Shown: one piece after another, positions 6,667 through 14,033 of the stretch
How positions within the stretch are numbered: the first letter of the stretch is position 1
Layout of the letters: each line of letters opens with the position of its first letter
Assembly: GCA_003096255.1 (NCBI GenBank)
Contig: PIXS01000346.1
Location: 1 to 17,155, forward strand
Direction: 5' to 3'
DNA from: Candidatus Bathyarchaeum sp.
GTDB taxonomy: Archaea; Thermoproteota; Bathyarchaeia; Bathyarchaeales; Bathyarchaeaceae
DNA length: 17,155 nucleotides
Translations under genes and position numbers: made by a program
Notes under the pieces: model-generated
Database searches by the model: none
What the model saw: the letters and a program-made list of their open reading frames with translations, nothing else
Told to the model about the DNA's origin: nothing

Positions 6667-9354
6667 TTATTTTTGTTTCTTTAGGAAGCAACAGTATAGT
6701 CCGATGATTACCACGACTACAACGAGTACGATGATTACAAGGTCAATTGCCTGGTATGCTGGAATGTCTGCGCATGGGTTGCATTCTGGATACTGTGGAA
6801 GCATGTTGATGGTTCTCTGAGCAGCATCGGCAGCAATTTCTTCTGCGGTTGGAACGTATGGGAATTGCGGCATCATATTGACCGTTCTAGTTGCAATTTC
6901 GTCAGCACTTGGACCTTGGTATCCAGGAGCATCTGCCGCTGCGTCTACAACAAATGCGGTTGTATCATACGAGGCATAGTAGGATTTAGAGCCTTCGAAC
7001 AACGCAGTCACTTCATAAGTACCGACAATTTCGGGAGCCCACACCAGCTTGAACCCTCCAGTACTATCGACGCTAACAATATCGGAGTAAAAGTCACCAT
7101 TAGGATCTTGTATCTTCACAAACACTTCAACGCCTTCAACGTCAGCTGGACACTCAAAATTCTTGTATATGTACAACATCCAATCACTCATGCTCTCATC
7201 AGCAACTGCAGGAACACCCTTCGGGAAACGTAGTCTTAGAGAATCATCTTCTGTGCCTGGAGAAATATCCATGACTGTTCCTCTAATTATGACACTTTCT
7301 CCCTGTTTTAGAGCTGTGAGCGGTGCTTCCACAGTGGTTTCGCTTGGACCCTTACCAACAGCATATATTCGATTATCATATGTGTCAAAAGTAACCATTA
7401 CACTGTCTCCAATTACTGCTCGACCGCCCCATACAGTTGAACGGAACAGACCATCCGCTCTCCATATTACGTCACCAGTTGTTGCATTCAAGCATAAAGC
7501 CGGTGCACCACGTGGCATAGGTTCAATAGCAGAGTGCTCTGTTGAGCCTAGGTAGACTTTTCCATCAGTGAAGAAGAGTAGTATTTCCCACCAGTTATTA
7601 GAGAACAAATATTCTCTGTATGGGTCATCTGCTTCATATGTCCATAGTGTACTGCCATTAGTAACATCATAACCATAAACAATTCCGCCAACGCCTGTTG
7701 TGATTAGTATGCCATCATAGATAACTTTTGGACCACCATGACCTCCATAGTAATTAAGATAATGTTCGCCTTCTGTTGGACCCCATAGATAAGTGCCATT
7801 TTCTGTACTAAAGCCATAGTATTGTCGTTTCTCATTTGCCCACACTACAGCAACTCCATCATCCAAACTTGCAGTAACAAAAGCTATTGTTTGGTCATCA
7901 TCTACCCATTCATCCGGCGCATTCCAGCTTTCGTTGAATAGTATATCTCCTTCTTTGCCTTCTTCTAGACTGAAAGCCCAAGTATTCACTTCCGTCTGAG
8001 ACATGTCCATGCCGAAGACTCTGTCGCCTAGTTTAACTCCGCGGATACTGCCAGGCAAGCCTGTTGGGAAAGTGAAGTTCAACACGTAAGCACGCTGAGC
8101 TGCTTCAGATAGTTCGCCATCATCCATCTCTTCTGCATCATAAGTGGCGTACTTTGGTGCATAGAAAGAGCCTCCTGGAGGCCAACTTCCAGCTGAAGGG
8201 CTGTCTTCTCCGAATGGAACAATAAGATGTGTCATGCTCCAGAGATATCCCTCACCTGCATTCAAGTCGAAATTATAGCGATATATCCAACCATTTTCAT
8301 CGTAAATCGTTGAGCCCGAGGGCACGTTTTCAACTGTAAATTCCCAGTCTCCCGTATAGGGGTCAAATGCATACCAAGTCTGTGGACCAGGTGGTCCACC
8401 GAAGAAACCGCCTCCTCCACTGCTTACCCACAAGTAGCTGTAAATACCATGATGGTTATAGCCGGACCATAAGAGTGTTTGACCAAAAGATATTGTTCGA
8501 TTGTCCAGAAACGTTTTTGTCCATAGTTCTTTACCTGTTCGTACGTCTACGGCAGTATATTCTAACGGGCGAATTTCCTCACGGTGGGTATGGATGAGTA
8601 TGCCATTGATGATTAGTCGGCTAGTCCATTTGCCTTCGTATGCATCTCCGTGACTGAATGCGAATTCTCCAGTGGTTGTTCCTCCAGCTAGACCTCCCAT
8701 GTATAGTTCATCCGCCCAAAGTATGTGCGCACTTTCTGGTGCCTCATCGTTGCCGGGAACAATTGGGGCGCCAAATCGGTTAAGTTCCAGCCAACTGCCT
8801 GATATTGTGTACCATTCTCTAAGTTGGGCATCTATTGGTCTAGTCCAGTATTGAGTTGGAAGGGAATGACCAGGATAATTTGCTATTGGTTCATCTTGTA
8901 CTACTAGTTCAATTACTTCACTGGTGCTAGCTAACATTACAGTACCCGTTGGAAGTCCTGGTGAAGTGTTGGTTTCAGTTGTTGTTTGTTGAGGGAAGTG
9001 TGCTTGCACAAAATAACTGCCGGTCATATCCGGCCAATAGACTTCGCCTGTTCCACCAGTGGAATCGGTTGTTATGTCAGAAATTGTATCAGTTTCACCG
9101 TCAGGTCTCTCGATGGTGATTCTTAAACCTTCCCAACTCATGCCCACAGTCGATAATCGAGTGTAAATTCCAACGTGAAATAACACTTCTTGGTTTATTC
9201 CAACAGGGTTAGGTACAGCACCTAAGTAACAAACGGTTTGTTTAGTTTGTGTCTGTCCAGATGCAATCGGAATTGCAAACAATATCCAACTTGTTGTTAA
9301 CATCGTAACTAAAAGTATTATAGCGAGTTTTGATTTGCAATTTGTTTTTTCCAT
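6667..9354 (-). CDS. Secreted, membrane-anchored PQQ-like beta-propeller protein
   Basis: This 895-residue surface protein has a signal peptide (about 1-33; hydrophobic core then IASGQ), an Ig-like domain (about 38-155; ending in Thr-rich sequence), a large beta-propeller (about 170-655), a second Ig-like domain (about 665-805; LRLRFPKGVP, GTYEVTALFEG) and a C-terminal anchor (DLVIIVLVVVVVIIGLYCCF then KKQK). The propeller shows recurring PQQ/WD40-like blade motifs such as VDVRTGKELWTKTF, YDVTNGSTLWTYEA, LNATTGDVIWRADG and FSTENGTYLWGPTE. Such archaeal proteins are common surface components, and cofactor binding cannot be assumed. Before the anchor are two near-repeats (RTVNMMPQFPYVP and RTINMLPQYPECNP). 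Many N-x-S/T sequons suit N-glycosylation. The ATG directly precedes the signal peptide. Substrate and role are unknown. Confidence 0.88.
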   Translation of the reverse strand: MEKTNCKSKLAIILLVTMLTTSWILFAIPIASGQTQTKQTVCYLGAVPNPVGINQEVLFHVGIYTRLSTVGMSWEGLRITIERPDGETDTISDITTDSTGGTGEVYWPDMTGSYFVQAHFPQQTTTETNTSPGLPTGTVMLASTSEVIELVVQDEPIANYPGHSLPTQYWTRPIDAQLREWYTISGSWLELNRFGAPIVPGNDEAPESAHILWADELYMGGLAGGTTTGEFAFSHGDAYEGKWTSRLIINGILIHTHREEIRPLEYTAVDVRTGKELWTKTFLDNRTISFGQTLLWSGYNHHGIYSYLWVSSGGGGFFGGPPGPQTWYAFDPYTGDWEFTVENVPSGSTIYDENGWIYRYNFDLNAGEGYLWSMTHLIVPFGEDSPSAGSWPPGGSFYAPKYATYDAEEMDDGELSEAAQRAYVLNFTFPTGLPGSIRGVKLGDRVFGMDMSQTEVNTWAFSLEEGKEGDILFNESWNAPDEWVDDDQTIAFVTASLDDGVAVVWANEKRQYYGFSTENGTYLWGPTEGEHYLNYYGGHGGPKVIYDGILITTGVGGIVYGYDVTNGSTLWTYEADDPYREYLFSNNWWEILLFFTDGKVYLGSTEHSAIEPMPRGAPALCLNATTGDVIWRADGLFRSTVWGGRAVIGDSVMVTFDTYDNRIYAVGKGPSETTVEAPLTALKQGESVIIRGTVMDISPGTEDDSLRLRFPKGVPAVADESMSDWMLYIYKNFECPADVEGVEVFVKIQDPNGDFYSDIVSVDSTGGFKLVWAPEIVGTYEVTALFEGSKSYYASYDTTAFVVDAAADAPGYQGPSADEIATRTVNMMPQFPYVPTAEEIAADAAQRTINMLPQYPECNPCADIPAYQAIDLVIIVLVVVVVIIGLYCCFLKKQK

Positions 9355-9738
9355 TTTCCTAGTTTCCTATTTCATTTTCATAACTAAGTTGTAGTTGCCT
9401 TCGACAGAAGGCTGTTAGAAATCTTCAGTTTATGCTCGCAACAACAGAGTAGATATTTTCCAAGTCAGAATTCTTGCTACAGTTAACAGAGTTTCTGCCA
9501 AGGCCCCCTAAACTCAGTTAAAATTATTTTTCAATCTCTTTCTTTATAACATTTGTCTATGTGTGTGGTGCGCGTTTAGCACGTGTATGTATGTAAGAGA
9601 AAGGAAAAAGGCGTATACGTTTGGGGCTAAAAGTTAACCCCAAACCTAAACTAGTTATTTTAAGGAAATGATATGAATGATAAGCGGCATTGTTTTTTGT
9701 AAGGAAGATGTCCTTATCTGATATGGAGGAAGAAGCGA
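9355..9738. other. Divergent promoter region between PQQ-propeller and cupin genes
   Basis: No gene is seen in these 384 bases. They hold the best palindromic repeat (copy C), an AT-rich stretch with minus-strand AATAATTTTAAC near 9515-9530 that could be the propeller-gene TATA box with a long leader, and TTATTTTAA at 9655-9663 that could serve the cupin gene. A weak GTGC/GCAC stem lies near 9570-9585. Confidence 0.5.
9619..9645. repeat. Intergenic palindromic repeat, copy C (best hairpin)
   Basis: GTTTGGGG (9619-9626) and CCCCAAAC (9638-9645) form a perfect 8-bp stem around the 11-nt loop CTAAAAGTTAA. Copy E has the same layout, with one G-to-A change in one arm matched by C-to-T in the other, so pairing is preserved. 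Confidence 0.7.
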
Positions 9739-10140
9739 ATGAAGATTCTGAATTATAGTTCTGTGGAGCCAAAGGATGCGGGAGCAGGAACCTCAAAGGT
9801 AACGGTCAGATGGTTAATCGATGAAGAAACTGGAGCCAAGAACTTTTTCATGAGACTGTTCGAGATAGAGGCTGGAGGCTACACTCCCTTACACCATCAT
9901 GATTGGGAACACGAAGTCTTCATACTAGAAGGAGAAGGAACAATAATCTGTGAAGACGAAGCAAAACTCTTTCGCGCAGGCGACGTCGTTTTCATCCCTC
10001 CCAAAGAGAAACATCAGTTCAGAAACACTGGAAAAAAATTGGTAAAGTTCCTGTGCCTAATCCCAAACAAAAAAGATACACAAGCAGAAACAGTAACTTC
10101 TTGCGGATGCAACCAAAAAAGCTGTCAGATTTGTGAATGA
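9739..10140 (+). CDS. Cupin-fold metal-binding protein with Cys-rich C-terminus
   Basis: This 133-residue single-domain cupin has motif 1 as HHHDWEHE (His52, His54, Glu59; His53 and His58 nearby) and motif 2 as GDVVFIPPKEKHQFRN (His92). These give the usual His3-Glu set for one Fe, Mn, Ni or Zn ion. The reaction cannot be predicted because small cupins include dioxygenases, isomerases and sensors. Unusually, the last 12 residues carry four cysteines (C122, C124, C129, C132; CGCNQKSC then C), which could bind a second metal or be redox-active. GGAGG lies 9 nt before the ATG, one of the strongest ribosome sites in the window. A winged-helix-like gene with its own promoter follows directly. Confidence 0.9.
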   Translation: MKILNYSSVEPKDAGAGTSKVTVRWLIDEETGAKNFFMRLFEIEAGGYTPLHHHDWEHEVFILEGEGTIICEDEAKLFRAGDVVFIPPKEKHQFRNTGKKLVKFLCLIPNKKDTQAETVTSCGCNQKSCQICE

Positions 10141-10142
10141 AG

Positions 10143-10149
10143 TTTAAAT
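10143..10149 (+). promoter_or_regulatory. TATA box for leaderless winged-helix-like gene
   Basis: TTTAAAT begins three bases after the cupin stop codon. About 27 bp downstream is the ATG of the next gene, so the transcript should be leaderless; no Shine-Dalgarno motif is present. Confidence 0.5.
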
Positions 10150-10173
10150 CCGACAGTCTACAGCTCTCAAATT

Positions 10174-10401
10174 ATGGCAACAAAGACTGAACTGATTCAG
10201 GCAAAAGCAATTGAGATTCTCAAAAGCGCACCGCAAGGAATACGAACTTCTCAACTGATCAAGGCCATACAAGAAAGTTTGCCAGATGTCCATCCTAAAA
10301 CCATAAACGGAACGGTTTGGAAACTTCCCGCAACAAGACCTGAAGAAGTGTACAAGCCAAGTAGAGGTCTTTTTAGACATGTGTCTTTTCGAGAAACCTA
10401 A
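10174..10401 (+). CDS. Small winged-helix-like DNA-binding protein (putative)
   Basis: This 75-residue protein begins with a helix (TELIQAKAIEILKSAP), then a helix-turn-helix-like segment (GIRTSQLIKAIQESLP, PKTINGTVWKL) and a short C-terminal strand region (YKPSRGLFRHVSF). The pattern resembles the small winged-helix modules at the N-termini of some restriction-type and other nucleic-acid proteins, here standing alone. That likeness is from memory of the motif, not a search. It has no signal or membrane segment. The spacing from the TATA box suggests a leaderless transcript. Targets are unknown; it could regulate the adjoining cupin or flavodoxin gene. Confidence 0.65.
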   Translation: MATKTELIQAKAIEILKSAPQGIRTSQLIKAIQESLPDVHPKTINGTVWKLPATRPEEVYKPSRGLFRHVSFRET

Positions 10402-10471
10402 AAACTCTTCATGAAAGTGAACCTCCGAGTTACTCGTTAAAAAAATCTGAAAAACACGTTGCACCAAACGC

Positions 10472-10479
10472 TTTAATAG
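10472..10479 (+). promoter_or_regulatory. TATA box of the flavodoxin-fold gene
   Basis: TTTAATAG lies so that transcription would begin near 10500. This makes the upstream TTG at 10500 an unlikely start and favours the TTG at 10515. Confidence 0.45.
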
Positions 10480-10514
10480 ATTATTTTCCAGTATTTTGTT
10501 TGGGGGTTTATGTT

Positions 10515-10997
10515 TTGTGTCCAAAAATTTTGATTATATATGATTCTAATACTGGAAACACAGAGAAACTTGCCAAGGCTGTGGCAAAGGGCGTGAAAAT
10601 GTGTCAGGTAACAGTTGCAATGAAGCGCACAGAAGAGGTTGACCTGCAAGAAGTTATTGATGCTGACGGATATGCCATAGGGTCGCCATCACATTTCAGC
10701 GTAATGTCTGGAAAAATCTTGACGTTACTAACTAAACTTTATTCGATACGGAACAAAATGGCAGGCAAGCCCATGGGAGTATTCACTACTGGAACTGGGG
10801 GACAAGTAGTTGCCCTCGAGAACATAGACCGCATAATTGGGGTCTTTAATCCAATGTTCATTAAACCTGGAATCGTTATTGAAACTGTTCCAGAACGTGC
10901 AAATCCTTGGGAAGTAGATGAAAAACAAGCAATCAACTTGGGAAGAAAACTTGCTGAAGCAACACTAAAAGACAGAAGATCAAGAAAAATCTGTTAA
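10515..10997 (+). CDS. Flavodoxin-fold FMN protein
   Basis: This 160-residue protein has a flavodoxin fold. Beta-1 (KILIIYDS) leads into the FMN phosphate loop SNTGNT (residues 11-16), then YAIGSPSHFSVMSG (the flavin-loop region) and GKPMGVFTTGTGG. Such proteins bind FMN and shuttle electrons or reduce quinones; this length suits the short-chain or WrbA/NADPH-quinone-reductase-like branch rather than a multi-domain flavoprotein. The TTG start is preferred because GGGGG lies 8 nt upstream and the promoter fits; an in-frame TTG five codons earlier is the alternative. A half-copy of the palindromic repeat follows directly after the stop. With the ferredoxin and the 18-Cys protein it adds to the local redox content, but no operon links them. 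Confidence 0.88.
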   Translation: MCPKILIIYDSNTGNTEKLAKAVAKGVKMCQVTVAMKRTEEVDLQEVIDADGYAIGSPSHFSVMSGKILTLLTKLYSIRNKMAGKPMGVFTTGTGGQVVALENIDRIIGVFNPMFIKPGIVIETVPERANPWEVDEKQAINLGRKLAEATLKDRRSRKIC

Positions 10998-11019
10998 GAT
11001 TAAATTTTAGCTCCCAAAC
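10998..11019. repeat. Intergenic palindromic repeat, copy D (half-element)
   Basis: TTAAATTTTAG-CTCCCAAAC matches the loop and right arm of the family, but the matching left arm is absent. It starts at the base after the flavodoxin stop codon, between convergent genes. Confidence 0.5.
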
Positions 11020-11112
11020 ACAAACAGACGTACTTACATGAATACGAAAATGTGTGTACAGTATCGCATGATTGGGATTTAGTTCATATCAAGGAAATTA
11101 CTTCATTGATGT

Positions 11113-11685
11113 TTAGGGGAACAAATACGAGTATTCAGGATGATCCGTAGTTTGGTAAACACGGTAAGGTATTCTTGCGGTTTCATTAGTTTTAGTCCAC
11201 TTCTCAGTAATCTCTGTCAAGACCTTTTCAAAATCTGAAGTAACTGTTGAAAAACCTTGACCAAAATACGGGTAATAAGCTGCCATACCATAGGTACTGT
11301 TTAGCCTGTAAGTGAACAACAATGGTGCCAAGATAACTGATCTCCCAGCATAAACTTTGTTAAGCATGTTTCGCGTGACATCACCATTCCACCATCTATA
11401 AACAATGAAGGTGTACTCTGCTGTTCCATCAACATCCGTTGTAGGTTCCATAGATTCTGCTTCCACAGGCTCAGGTTCTGTATACTCTGGAGGTGTTGGT
11501 TCAGGTTCCGTTGCGTCGGTCGGCTCTTGTTCAGGCTGTTCCGTTGGCGGATATGTTGTTAATTGGTTTGTGTCTTCAGACTTGAGTTGGTTAATTTCGT
11601 TCTGTAAATAGCTGAACCCCACTAACGTCAAGGTTACATTTAGTAACAGCATAACGACTATTCCAACAACAATTATTTTGTTCAT
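11113..11685 (-). CDS. Membrane-anchored protein with Pro/Glu/Thr stalk and extracellular domain
   Basis: No family is recognised. This 190-residue product has an N-terminal anchor (IIVVGIVVMLLLNVTLTLVG), a short coiled segment (NEINQLKSE), an acidic Pro/Glu/Thr stalk of about 50 residues (repeats of the EPEPT and PTEQPEQEP type) and a C-terminal extracellular domain of about 105 residues rich in Tyr and Trp (FIVYRWWNGDVTRN, YYPYFGQGFS). The stalk would hold the domain away from the membrane. ATG at 11685 gives a conventional MNK start; a GTG six codons upstream is also in frame. A TATA-like GGTATTTATT lies upstream at 11757-11766. Two 17-bp dyads spaced 35 bp lie beyond it, so the gene is probably regulated by a factor binding there. 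Confidence 0.78.
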   Translation of the reverse strand: MNKIIVVGIVVMLLLNVTLTLVGFSYLQNEINQLKSEDTNQLTTYPPTEQPEQEPTDATEPEPTPPEYTEPEPVEAESMEPTTDVDGTAEYTFIVYRWWNGDVTRNMLNKVYAGRSVILAPLLFTYRLNSTYGMAAYYPYFGQGFSTVTSDFEKVLTEITEKWTKTNETARIPYRVYQTTDHPEYSYLFP

Positions 11686-11756
11686 TTTCTCAAAACCAAA
11701 CACGAATCAATGCATGGAAAAACGGCTTTCTTCTCTTCTGCATTCACATCTCAACA

Positions 11757-11766
11757 ATAAATACCG
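11757..11766 (-). promoter_or_regulatory. TATA-like box of the stalked membrane protein gene
   Basis: Minus-strand GGTATTTATT would place the transcript start near 11734, about 50 nt before the ATG. The paired dyads begin 27 bp upstream of this box. Confidence 0.4.
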
Positions 11767-11792
11767 CATTTGGTAACCAAAAAAGGATTTTT

Positions 11793-11844
11793 GTCAAGAA
11801 ACCTTGACCAAAACACGCCTTTTCCTAGTCAAGAAACTTTGACC
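11793..11844. promoter_or_regulatory. Paired 17-bp dyads, 35 bp apart (locus 1)
   Basis: GTCAAGAAACCTTGACC (11793-11809) and GTCAAGAAACTTTGACC (11828-11844) each contain GTCAA-N6-TTGAC and are repeated with a period of exactly 35 bp. The 18-bp spacer is unrelated to that at the second locus except for its last two bases. The 29-bp block ending in the first dyad is 26/29 identical to the block at 14022-14050. Likely sites for a dimeric regulator of the minus-strand gene. Confidence 0.65.
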
Positions 11845-11881
11845 AGCTACTGATTGCGTATGAGTTCTTTAGTTCATAGTT

Positions 11882-11906
11882 TTTGGAGTTAAATTTTGGC
11901 TCCAAA
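11882..11906. repeat. Intergenic palindromic repeat, copy E
   Basis: TTTGGAG and CTCCAAA form a perfect 7-bp stem around the 11-nt loop TTAAATTTTGG. Relative to copy C it is in the opposite orientation, with an A/T pair in place of a G/C pair in the stem. It lies in the divergent region upstream of the DOMON-like gene. Confidence 0.65.
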
Positions 11907-11971
11907 CAAGTCTAGAAAGACGAATAATTGAATTCAGGTTAACAGCGCCACTAAGCGAATTTGTGATTAAC

Positions 11972-11980
11972 TTTTAAATA
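11972..11980 (+). promoter_or_regulatory. TATA box of the DOMON-like gene (leaderless)
   Basis: TTTTAAATA is centred about 28 bp before the GTG start, so the transcript should begin at or within a few bases of the start codon. No ribosome site is present. Confidence 0.5.
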
Positions 11981-12003
11981 TCATAAAAAACATCGTTTAT
12001 ATT

Positions 12004-12765
12004 GTGTTTTTTAAAAAGAACCTCCAGATTTACAAGCCAATTTCAATATCCGTCACATTAATTGTGGCCATATTAGTTGCCTTCAGTGTTCCTGTCTATG
12101 CTCAAGTCGATTTTGAAGCCTTCATGGGCAGCAGCATATCCGATGGAGAAATCGATGGAGTAATTGGCAGCGAGTGGGACGACGCAGGCAACTATCCCGG
12201 CACAGCCATAGAACCGACCGGAACAGCAGAGGTATGGACAAAACATGACGGAACTTACCTGTACATAGCTATCGAATTTACTGCAGACTCTTCTAATCCG
12301 TGGGTAGGAATACAATTTGAAAAAACAGGTCACATGTCCTCTGGCGCTGACGGAGCCATTTTCGGTCATGACAGAATTGGCGCAAACGAGTATCGTGACA
12401 TCTCTTTTGGCGGCTTTGGAAGCATATCCTCTGACACACAACAAGATGGAGCAGGTGCAATAAACTTAGGAACCTCAAACCTTGTCACCATCGAGTTGAA
12501 AAAACCATTGAGTAGCGGAGACTCAGAGGGGTCTGACATAGATTGGAACGTAGACAACTCATATACGTTGATTATCCTGTGGGACTCTAACGGAGGAGGA
12601 AGCAGCGGAGGCAGCAGCGGTCACACTAGCTCTTCTCAGGTGAACAGAACCATATTCATCAACCCAAACGTGATACCCGAATTTTCAACAATAACTGCCG
12701 TTGTAGCATTAGCTACAATAGCATCACTGGCTTTAACCCTTAGAAGAAAGTTAAGTAACAGCTAA
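12004..12765 (+). CDS. Secreted DOMON/CBM9-like protein with PEF-CTERM-type sorting tail
   Basis: This 253-residue exported protein has an N-terminal signal segment (about 14-33; VTLIVAILVAFSVPVYAQ). The beta-sandwich domain (about 43-200) opens with ISDGEIDGVIGSEWDDA, the start seen in DOMON/CBM9-like sugar- or haem-binding domains, with VWTKHDGTYLYIAIEF and WVGIQFE following. A Gly/Ser linker, one sequon (NRT) and a C-terminal tail follow. In the tail, Pro225-Glu226-Phe227 precedes a hydrophobic helix (TAVVALATIASLALTL) and RRK. That tripartite tail matches the PEF-CTERM pattern processed by archaeosortases, so the mature protein is probably cut and lipid-attached. No archaeosortase gene is in the window. 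The ligand is unknown. The start is a GTG on a likely leaderless mRNA. Its stop codon overlaps palindromic half-copy F. Confidence 0.82.
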   Translation: MFFKKNLQIYKPISISVTLIVAILVAFSVPVYAQVDFEAFMGSSISDGEIDGVIGSEWDDAGNYPGTAIEPTGTAEVWTKHDGTYLYIAIEFTADSSNPWVGIQFEKTGHMSSGADGAIFGHDRIGANEYRDISFGGFGSISSDTQQDGAGAINLGTSNLVTIELKKPLSSGDSEGSDIDWNVDNSYTLIILWDSNGGGSSGGSSGHTSSSQVNRTIFINPNVIPEFSTITAVVALATIASLALTLRRKLSNS

Positions 12766-12780
12766 ATTTTAGTCCCAAAC
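12763..12780. repeat. Intergenic palindromic repeat, copy F (half-element)
   Basis: TAAATTTTAG-TCCCAAAC matches copy D apart from one missing C, and its first three bases are the stop codon of the DOMON-like gene. The left arm is absent. It lies in the 36-bp gap between convergent genes. Confidence 0.45.
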
Positions 12781-12801
12781 GTGCTCTTACATTAGTAGAA
12801 A

Positions 12802-13893
12802 TCACTGTTGTTCAGTTGACTTGAAAGTTCTTTTCTCTATGATTAGCCAAACAACAACACTTGTTATAATTGCGGCGATAGTTAGAAGGTATTCAATTGG
12901 GATTTGAGAGGTTTCTTTCTCTAGATTCAAGTGATACATGCCATCTGCCCCTAATACCCAGCCCTCGGTAGAACTTACCATTTTCACAGAAAAGAGCCAA
13001 GCACCAGTAGGACCTGTCGCGTTGCTCCACTCGTTTCCATCCCAATGTATTACAGCGCCATCAGACCCTACAGCCCAGCCATCATCCGAATCTATCATAG
13101 CAAGCGAAAACAGGTGACTTGCTGTTGGGCTTGTTACGTTGTTCCAGCTGGTTCCATCCCACCGTATTATTCTTCCCCCGTCACCCACTGCCCACCCGTC
13201 AGTGGAACTTACCATATCAACTGACCATATCGTTCGAGACGCAAAGATTTGGGGACATTCTACAAGACTCCAGCACGTTCCATCCCAATGAACAATAGTG
13301 CCTCTATAGCCTACTGCCCAGCCGTCAGTTGAGCTGATCATATCCACTGACTCTATCGGATTAGTCAAATTGTATTCTACAACAAAACCAGTTGTGATTT
13401 CCACTGGATAACTGATTGTCTCCTGACGACTCCAGCATGTTCCATCCCAGTGCATTATGGCTCCACCGTTTCCAACCGCCCAACCATCAGTTGAGCTGAC
13501 CATGTCTAATGCGTTAAAGTATCCTCGGGGCGTGGACATGTTTTTCCAGCTGATTCCATCCCACCGGATTACAGACAGGACTGATGGTGACGTCCTTTGG
13601 CGTACTACTGCATAGCCTTCATTTGAACTGAGCATATCCACGAAGACCAAGTTCGCGTAGGTTGGACTGGCAACTTCGGTCCAGCTTGTTCCATTCCAAT
13701 GAAGTAAGCATCCATCATTTCCCACTGCCCAGCCATCAGTCGAGTTAACCATATCCAGCGATGCTACAAACACATCATTTGGTATTGATACTTTGGTCCA
13801 GCTTGAAGCTTGAACAGTTCCAATGAAGAAAGTTAAGCTAAGCGAAACCACAAAAAATGCTGTAACTGATTTCATGAAAGCAATACGTCTCAT
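12802..13893 (-). CDS. Secreted seven-repeat beta-propeller protein, C-terminally anchored
   Basis: The 363-residue product has a signal peptide (about 1-29; FFVVSLSLTFFIGTVQAS). Seven repeats of about 40-50 residues follow with the consensus SVDMVSSTDGWAVG-GG-I-HWDGTSW. The second is degenerate (SNEGYAVVRQRTS) and the seventh lacks the final W-D-G-T part. Seven repeats suggest a seven-bladed propeller related to the Ycf48/BNR-like class. A C-terminal helix (YLLTIAAIITSVVVWLII) and EKRTFKSTEQQ anchor it. Several N-x-S/T sequons are present. The ATG has GAGG five nt upstream. Two 17-bp dyads spaced 35 bp lie 140-190 bp upstream, matching those before the stalked protein gene. Function is unknown; ligand binding or adhesion is plausible. 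Confidence 0.85.
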   Translation of the reverse strand: MRRIAFMKSVTAFFVVSLSLTFFIGTVQASSWTKVSIPNDVFVASLDMVNSTDGWAVGNDGCLLHWNGTSWTEVASPTYANLVFVDMLSSNEGYAVVRQRTSPSVLSVIRWDGISWKNMSTPRGYFNALDMVSSTDGWAVGNGGAIMHWDGTCWSRQETISYPVEITTGFVVEYNLTNPIESVDMISSTDGWAVGYRGTIVHWDGTCWSLVECPQIFASRTIWSVDMVSSTDGWAVGDGGRIIRWDGTSWNNVTSPTASHLFSLAMIDSDDGWAVGSDGAVIHWDGNEWSNATGPTGAWLFSVKMVSSTEGWVLGADGMYHLNLEKETSQIPIEYLLTIAAIITSVVVWLIIEKRTFKSTEQQ

Positions 13894-14033
13894 ATTACCC
13901 TCAATCCATCAGCAGTAGAGACTCTATTATGTAGTAAAACTACAGGAAAAACAGGCAATATCCCAAAAACGGGTTTGATGTTCTTCATTTTTTACCGAAT
14001 ATTCTTAATTTGATTTTGGTGAAAAGGCTTTTT

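Noticed and set aside
9557..9796. 79-residue minus-strand frame upstream of the cupin
   Set aside because: Antisense to the cupin start and spans palindromic copy C; no ribosome site or family likeness.
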